Assembly (NCBI GenBank): GCA_029844215.1
Contig: CM056733.1
Coordinates: 41,429,142 to 41,493,141, forward strand
Length of the DNA stretch: 64,000 bases
Reading direction: 5' to 3'
Origin: Przewalskia tangutica
Taxonomy: Eukaryota; Streptophyta; Magnoliopsida; Solanales; Solanaceae
In this document: piece by piece, positions 58,479 through 64,000 of the stretch
Position numbering within the stretch: the first letter of the stretch is position 1
Layout of the letters: each line of letters starts with the position of its first letter
Notes under the pieces: generated by a model
Database searches by the model: none
Told to the model about the DNA's origin: nothing
The model's input: only the letters and a program-made list of their open reading frames with translations
Translations under genes and position numbers: made by a program

Positions 58479-60563
58479 CCCTTAGTTGATGAACTTTCTT
58501 CATCCAAAATCATTTTCCAAGTCTTGAAATCTCTTCCTCATGTGAGTTAAAATCGCCCAAACCTCCCCTTCGAGAAAGGCCCTCACGAAAGCTTCCTCCC
58601 TTTGTAGTGTTCTAGCCGTGGGTACCCCAGCCTAGTTGTCTCGTATAAATACCCCCTTTGTGGTATAGAAATACTCTCCAAGTATTGTTATAATGCCCAA
58701 ATACCTGCCCAAATACCTTGTAGTATTCCCAAGGTTACAATTATACAAAAGCCCAAATACTATTATACTTCCTTTAGCCACTAAACGAAACCCTTTGGAA
58801 AACTCTTCATAAGTAGTTGAAGTGTTTAGTAGAAGTTGAGTATAACTTCTAAGGGTTTATCGAGCACTTCTGAGCGTGCAATTGTGAGCTAAACCTTGCT
58901 CGTGATCGACTTATAACTTGGATAATTTTGGGCTTATCGAGGTAAACACTCTTGACCTTCTATTGTAATTAGAAATTACATGTTGTTGGAATATATAGTT
59001 GAAGTATACTATATATAGAATTGAATAATACTTACGACAATGTCTTTTGACTTAAGCCTGAATAATACTTACGGCAATGTCTTCGCGACTTAAGCCCGAA
59101 CTTTAAGAAGAGAATCGAATCAGAATTACTTAGATCAGACATGAGACTTGTATAGCATTATCGTGAAGTAGAATTGTACACGTCCGGTTAACGTGTAAAC
59201 CCCCTGGTTGGCTTGGTAGCCACCGATAGAGAGAGAATTACGCTCATGTGAGGTCGCCAATTTTCTCAGAGAATATTCTACGTCGATCTAAAGATATTAA
59301 TAGGCGCCTTGTGGACTCTATAGGTTGTAGTACTACGTGTGGAGTGATCTGCTTGGCTTAAAGTGTATTCGACGGTTTGAGGTACTTGGAGCGTTTTGCT
59401 ATTAGTCGATAATCGTCGCGAGGTATGTGAACCTCTTCCTATCTGTTCTAGCATGATATGTGTATAACTATGTAGTACGGTAGACGTACATGTGTTAAAT
59501 GTATTTGATTGTTTTTAAACATAAAGTGTTATAACGACTTTATGGGAAGTTGGTTATAATGATTCTATGTAAATGAGAGAGAAATGCTTTGTGGTTTTTT
59601 AAAAGATAAGCGATTTGACTTATAACCGACTTGATGTGTGATAATAAAGAACCTTGAAGTATTCTAAAAGATTAAGAAACCTTTTTGAAAGAAGTGTATA
59701 CTTGGCTTGAAAACATAAGAGTTATACCAGCTTTATGAGAAGTTAGGTGTAACGTCTTAAGAGAGATAAAAAGAATGGTTTAATGGTTTAGAAGTTAAGA
59801 GCCTTATTCTTAAAAGATAAGAGACTTGACTTAATATGGATGTTTGTGTGAAACCTCATTCGTGAGTAATGAGTACTTGGTTTTTTAAAGGAATAATGTT
59901 TTACTGATTTCGGAAATCAGAATGTGTATCGACAAACCACTGCAGCGTTAATAAAGGAAAATGTATTGAATAATTAAGTATTATTAAAACCAGTAGAAAC
60001 CTCCATCTGCATAGAAGCTAAGATGAGACAAAATGATATTACATTTTCTAGATCATGGCTGCTTAATAAGATTGATTATGAACAAGAATAACCTACTCGC
60101 CTATGGCATATGTTACTCAATTGTTTTAAAAGAGATTAAGACGTTGAACTATGAAACTTTTCAAAAAAGAGACTTGTGTAATTGAAATTAGGCAAACTGG
60201 AACTTTAGGGAAAAGAAAGGCATTGTGTTGTCTTAAAATGGTTTAAAACATAAGGTGTTATAACAGCTTTATGGGAAGTTGGTTATAACGACCTTATGAA
60301 AACAAAAGAAAGGTTTTATCATTGGTTTTAATGTGGTAACTTAACTTTAAAAGAGAAGTGTTTTGGTCAAAAGAAGGCATGGTGTTGCCTTAATTTGGTT
60401 TTAAAAGGAAAGTATGGAAGTTGTTTTGGTTTACTTAAAAGATATAAGTCACTCTATTTTTATACTACGTATCGTGACTTTTATAAAAGGAATTTAACGA
60501 CGTAGTACTTTAGGTTAAAACCCGACTTGGGCATAAAATGAAAGTACTTGAGTTGTGTATAAA

Positions 60564-60688
60564 CTTGCCGATGCTTGTTGTTGTGAAACTTGCCTATGCT
60601 TGTTGTTGTGAAACTTGCCTATGCTTGTTGTTGTGAAACTTGCCTATGCTTGTTGTTGTGAAACTTGCCTATGCTTGTTGTGATAGCC
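60564..60688 (+). repeat. 25-bp tandem repeat, 5 units, in solo LTR
   Basis: Unit cttgcctatgcttgttgttg + tgaaa. The last unit is degenerate (ttgttgtgatagcc). Confidence 0.9.
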
Positions 60689-60779
60689 TTTGTTGTGCAA
60701 GAATTGTGTTTCTATACTACCGCCTCTCGATGGAGGGTCGGTTGACTTGTTGAGAACTTATTTGGACGTCGCAAAGAAC

Positions 60780-61090
60780 GAGAAATTCCACGCACGCTCC
60801 TCGTTGATAGTGTTACTTTGCTAATCGCTTTGGACATATCGACACGACGCGTAGCGCACGTATGCTTCCACTTTGATTACCGCTTGTTGTCTTATTGTTC
60901 CCTTTGACATACCGACACGACGCGTAGCGCACGGGTATGCTTCCATTTGGAATGTTGTCTTATTGTTTCCTTCGACTCATCGACACGATGCGTAGCGCAC
61001 GCATGCTTCCATTTGGAATGTTGTCTTATTTGTTCCCTTTGGACATACCGACACGACGCGTAGCGCACGTATGCTCCCATTTGGATTCTT
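60780..61090 (+). repeat. ~60-bp repeat, 4 units, in solo LTR
   Basis: Each unit contains accgacacgacgcgtagcgc, then acgtatgcttcc and ttgtcttatt. It corresponds in position, and partly in sequence, to the repeats in L4 at 50925-51290. Confidence 0.8.
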
Positions 61091-61702
61091 GTCTTATTGT
61101 TATCATATCATAGATCGGCAATGAGGAAGGTACTCACGCGGGATTGATGTTGTGGCGTGAGACCACGAATTGATATAATCATATGTGTGCATCGTAGTTT
61201 GGTTATCATACTTGTCTCCCGCTTTTATAGACTATTATGATTTCATTTACTGATTTTACGCTTCACATACTTGGTACTGTTATCGACCTCCTTCGGGGCC
61301 GCGTTCATGCCGCAGTAGAAGTATCTACCGCCGATCCCGCGTTTAGGATCTCATTTCAGTTTTGGGAAGCTCCGCTTCGTCGAGGCTTATCTTTGGTATG
61401 TTACCCCGAGTCCGTAAGTTCTTGTACGCTCAGGGGGTATGGCGGGCCCCGTCCCGTCATAGTTGTTGTATAAATCTTAGAGGTGCAGTAATCGCAAGCG
61501 TGGTGTAAGGATTGTAATCGCTCAAATGTTTATATATATATGTTGGGAGGCACTGCTTTGGTTGGCCTATTTGCTTTTATTTATCATGTCTCTTGTTTCA
61601 TATTTATGCTTTATGTTCCGCTGATTTTCTCTGATGTTGTATCACTAGGGTGCCCGGGGTAAGGCACCAGTCACGGGCCCCGGTTCGGGTCGTGACACAT
61701 AA

Positions 61703-62340
61703 GCTAAGCACAAATATTCCAAATAATTAGATGTCAGGAATTTTTGGTATATCTAACTTAAGCACACAGATTGTCGCTTTTAATTATATTACATTATCCC
61801 ACTTTATCCACTCAATATCTTTAGCAACTACAACATGCATGATCCATCAAATCAAAAAATAATAATAATAAAAATAATAATAAAAAAAAATGACTCAAAA
61901 ATACTCAAAAAAAAACACACAAAACAAATCAAAAAGACTAAAAAACAATAAAACATCCCCCCAAACTTAAATCACACATTGTCCCCAATGTGTGCAAGAC
62001 TCAAAAAAATAAATAGGGACAACTTACTGACACAACACAGCGGTTATAACGGAGGTCTAGGAGGAATTTTTTTGAAATTTGCACGGAATATGGCTCTCTG
62101 AAGTTCCGGCCATGGCCCAAATCTTGTTGCTCTCTGAGTTCAGGCCATGGCGCTGATTCCAGCCATGGGCGCTGACGATGACTTTTCCTTTTTTCAGCGT
62201 TTTTGCTCCTTTTTCCTCGGTTTTAGCTTTCAGTCCACCTATTATCCAACAACACAAAACAAGAACCCAAGACCGTGAGACTGTTCAAGACAAAATAAAA
62301 CAACTAAAACAAAAATTAAAATAACATAATTAAAAAAACA
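61703..62340 (-). mobile_element. Athila-type element, 3' region
   Basis: On the minus strand the stretch contains the Athila hallmark cattggggacaatgtgtg followed by atttaagtttggggggatg (about 61956-61994). Then comes a T-rich tail with poly-A/AAT stretches at 61855-61930 on the plus strand. No coding sequence is visible between 61703 and 61950. Confidence 0.65.
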
Positions 62341-63174
62341 TTGGGTTGCCTCCCAACAAGCGCTGTCTTTAACGTCTTTTAGCCGGACGCAATTAACCTT
62401 TACGAGTGCCCATTGGATCCTTCTGCGAACTGCTTGCAATCCGCAAAGTTATTGTTGCAGGTCTCACTTCAACTACAACAATTGCTTCAAGCAAGGGCCT
62501 CAGATATACGATTATCTCCCAAGTACACAAGATAAGCTTGTCTTTTAGGCTCTCTATAATGTAGGGATCAGTGAATCTCCCTACATCTCTCAACTCTAGG
62601 GGGTGCCCTTGATGGTATGGACTTCTTATTTGGGGATCAACAGTGACCGCTGGTGGTATTTCTTTTGCAATAGGTACAGGAAAAAGAATTTCCAAAGAAT
62701 CCAAAAAGGTGAATAATTGGATATCAGTAATCTTTTTCTTCTCTACACCAACTATCTCGCCAGATTCCTCAACAACTGGGTGTGGTTCAAGTTCCTCAAT
62801 TTGCTTACCACCTCCCATAATGATGTCGCTAGGCAGATTTTCTTGAAGTGTATTGCTCATCCTATCTATTAGTTGCCCTATTTGTGTCTCCAAATTTATG
62901 AGGGACACTCTTGTCTCAGCCATAAACTGAGTTTGACACTTGGTGAGTCTGAGTATGCCTGCCTGCAACTCATCCGATCTTCCTCCGAACCCGTGGTTAA
63001 GTCGCTGTTGATGACTCCACTGTCTCTGATAGTAGTAGTCCATGTGTCCTGAGTTTTTTTGTTTTTTTTTTTCCGTTTTTTTCCCGGATTTAACCTGCAA
63101 AATAAGAAAAACAACAAAAGGTGATAAAAAGATGCTCGCAGAACAAGTAAGAAACTTGTTCTTGGAGCAACCAA
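62341..63174 (-). pseudogene. Athila-type gag remnant
   Basis: The minus-strand frame 62393-63100 contains RVSLINLETQIGQLIDRMSN and LQENLPSDI, the C-terminal gag motif of Athila-type elements. It then runs through a segment of acidic and hydrophobic residues without protease or polymerase motifs. It ends beside agcgcttgttgggaggcaac (62345-62364), which in Athila elements lies far downstream near the 3' end. Pol and the env-like region are therefore missing between them, making this an internally deleted copy. Confidence 0.7.
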
Positions 63175-63217
63175 ATTAGAAATAAGAATAGATAAATCGA
63201 TATTGAAAGTACGCCAA

Positions 63218-63235
63218 TCCCCGACAACGGCGCCA
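63218..63235 (-). other. Primer binding site of the Athila-type element
   Basis: Minus strand TGGCGCCGTTGTCGGGGA, one base from the tRNA-Asp-type site TGGCGCCGTTGCCGGGGA usual for Athila. Confidence 0.85.
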
Positions 63236-63241
63236 ACAACT

Positions 63242-64000
63242 TGGTGCGCGATTTATGCACACACTTACGCAAGTGCACGTATCGTGACAAGTAATATAGT
63301 CTAGGTAAGACCGAATATCGTCCTCAGGGACTGGTTTTCAAGTACCGATTATCTATCCTATGGTATCTATTTGGTTAACGTCAATTGAATTGGAATTCTA
63401 AACTAATAATGCAGGAAATAAACTAATTATGAAAATACTTTGATTTAAATCAGTTATGATGGAGAATTAGGGCTTCCAAGATCATCAGCTATCCACTCTA
63501 TTCAATCCTTAATATAATTAGACTAACTTCTTCTTCTACGTTAAGATAGCAGGTTAACTAGACCGTTTTATACTCCTGTTAAGGTAATATAAACACTCAA
63601 CCCCAATGGAGAACCCTTCTACCTTTCGGTGACAAGATTGACTACAAAAGAGGATTAAGAGCAATAACCTATTAAGCTACACAAGTATCGGGGTACTTTC
63701 GTCCACGATTTAACCTATGTTTATTCAACTATAGCATATTCGCAATCTCCCCTTTCGGTTTTCGATTAGAAATCATATAAGTGATGATAACTAGTGATCA
63801 ATTAATTATCAAGCAATCAAAATAACTATTGAATAAATCTTAAATAAGTGAAGAAGAAACCAAACTAATATATTAATTCATGAATAGAGTTTCAAGTGAA
63901 TCACAAGGAAATCCCTAATAAAGTAATTAGCTCCTAGCCATAGTCACGCTAAGAACTAATACAATCTCCATACATGAACTGAAATAATTAAAGCTAAAAG
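63242..64000 (-). mobile_element. Athila-type 5' LTR, cut by the window edge
   Basis: It starts (plus strand) tggtgcgcgatttatgcac six bases beyond the primer site, followed by cgcaagtgcacgtatcgtg, a typical Athila LTR end read in reverse. No coding sequence. Confidence 0.75.

Larger units (their letters stand above)
58069..61697 (+). mobile_element. Solo LTR (3629 bp) with perfect target-site duplication
   Basis: It begins tgttataccccgtatttcc and ends ggttcgggtcgtgaca, the two termini of this LTR family. The flanks are identical: cataa at 58064-58068 and 61698-61702. No internal region or second LTR is attached, so the element was reduced to one LTR by recombination between its two LTRs. It belongs to the same subfamily as 1-612. 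Confidence 0.95.

Noticed and set aside
60564..61090. Integrated virus or satellite locus
   Set aside because: The repeats are internal to a solo LTR with clean target duplication. No viral protein motifs on either strand.

Overview
This window is repeat-dense plant nuclear DNA, probably from a eudicot and most likely an asterid such as a Solanaceae species. That taxonomic guess rests on the style of the LTRs and is only moderately supported. I recognise one ordinary host gene: a two-exon gene at 6861-8229 (+) coding for an uncharacterised coiled-coil protein of 294 residues. Nearly everything else is LTR retrotransposons, most of them Ty3/gypsy. They belong to the Tekay/Del chromovirus type (tRNA-iMet primer site, very long LTRs, C-terminal chromodomain-like tail), the Ogre/Tat type and the Athila type. 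There are also remnants of a LINE and of a Ty1/copia element.

Left flank (1-10411): the inverted end of a Tekay-type LTR (1-612) sits against a truncated plus-strand LTR (613-3264). These are followed by a decayed LINE (3272-5319), a copia RNase H fragment on the minus strand (5320-5647), an old LTR end (5648-6239), the host gene with a small retroposon in its intron, and a minus-strand LTR fragment (8512-10411).

Core (10412-57804): one minus-strand Tekay-type element, called E0 here, has LTRs at 10417-13004 and 55154-57799. It is flanked by the 5-bp target-site duplication atttc and has been filled by nested insertions. Inside its protease region lies an LTR (L4, 50732-53619), which is interrupted by a second Tekay-type element (G1). 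G1's pol was hit by a gag-only LTR element (L3, 21324-30415, duplication ccttg). The gag/protease boundary of G1 was hit by a 12.8-kb Ogre-like non-autonomous element (33643-46482, duplication ctgcg). The end of the Ogre LTR, the G1 gag and the G1 LTR occur twice (16440-20834 and 46293-50731). This is best explained by LTR-LTR unequal recombination that made a G1 dimer, followed by a deletion that fused E0 protease to the Ogre LTR at about 16440.

Right flank (57800-64000): a perfect solo LTR of 3629 bp (58069-61697, duplication cataa) sits in what looks like the 3' region of an Athila-type element. That element's gag remnant, tRNA-Asp-type primer site and LTR run off the right edge.

No rRNA or tRNA gene, CRISPR array or prokaryotic operon is present. 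The most unusual signals are (i) a systematic CTG/CAG to CG difference between near-identical repeat copies, which looks like a CHG-methylation-linked base-calling artefact; (ii) a 46-bp minisatellite of about 27 units inside the Ogre-like element; (iii) the recombined G1 dimer; and (iv) an unexplained GC-rich patch that replaces the start of one L3 LTR.
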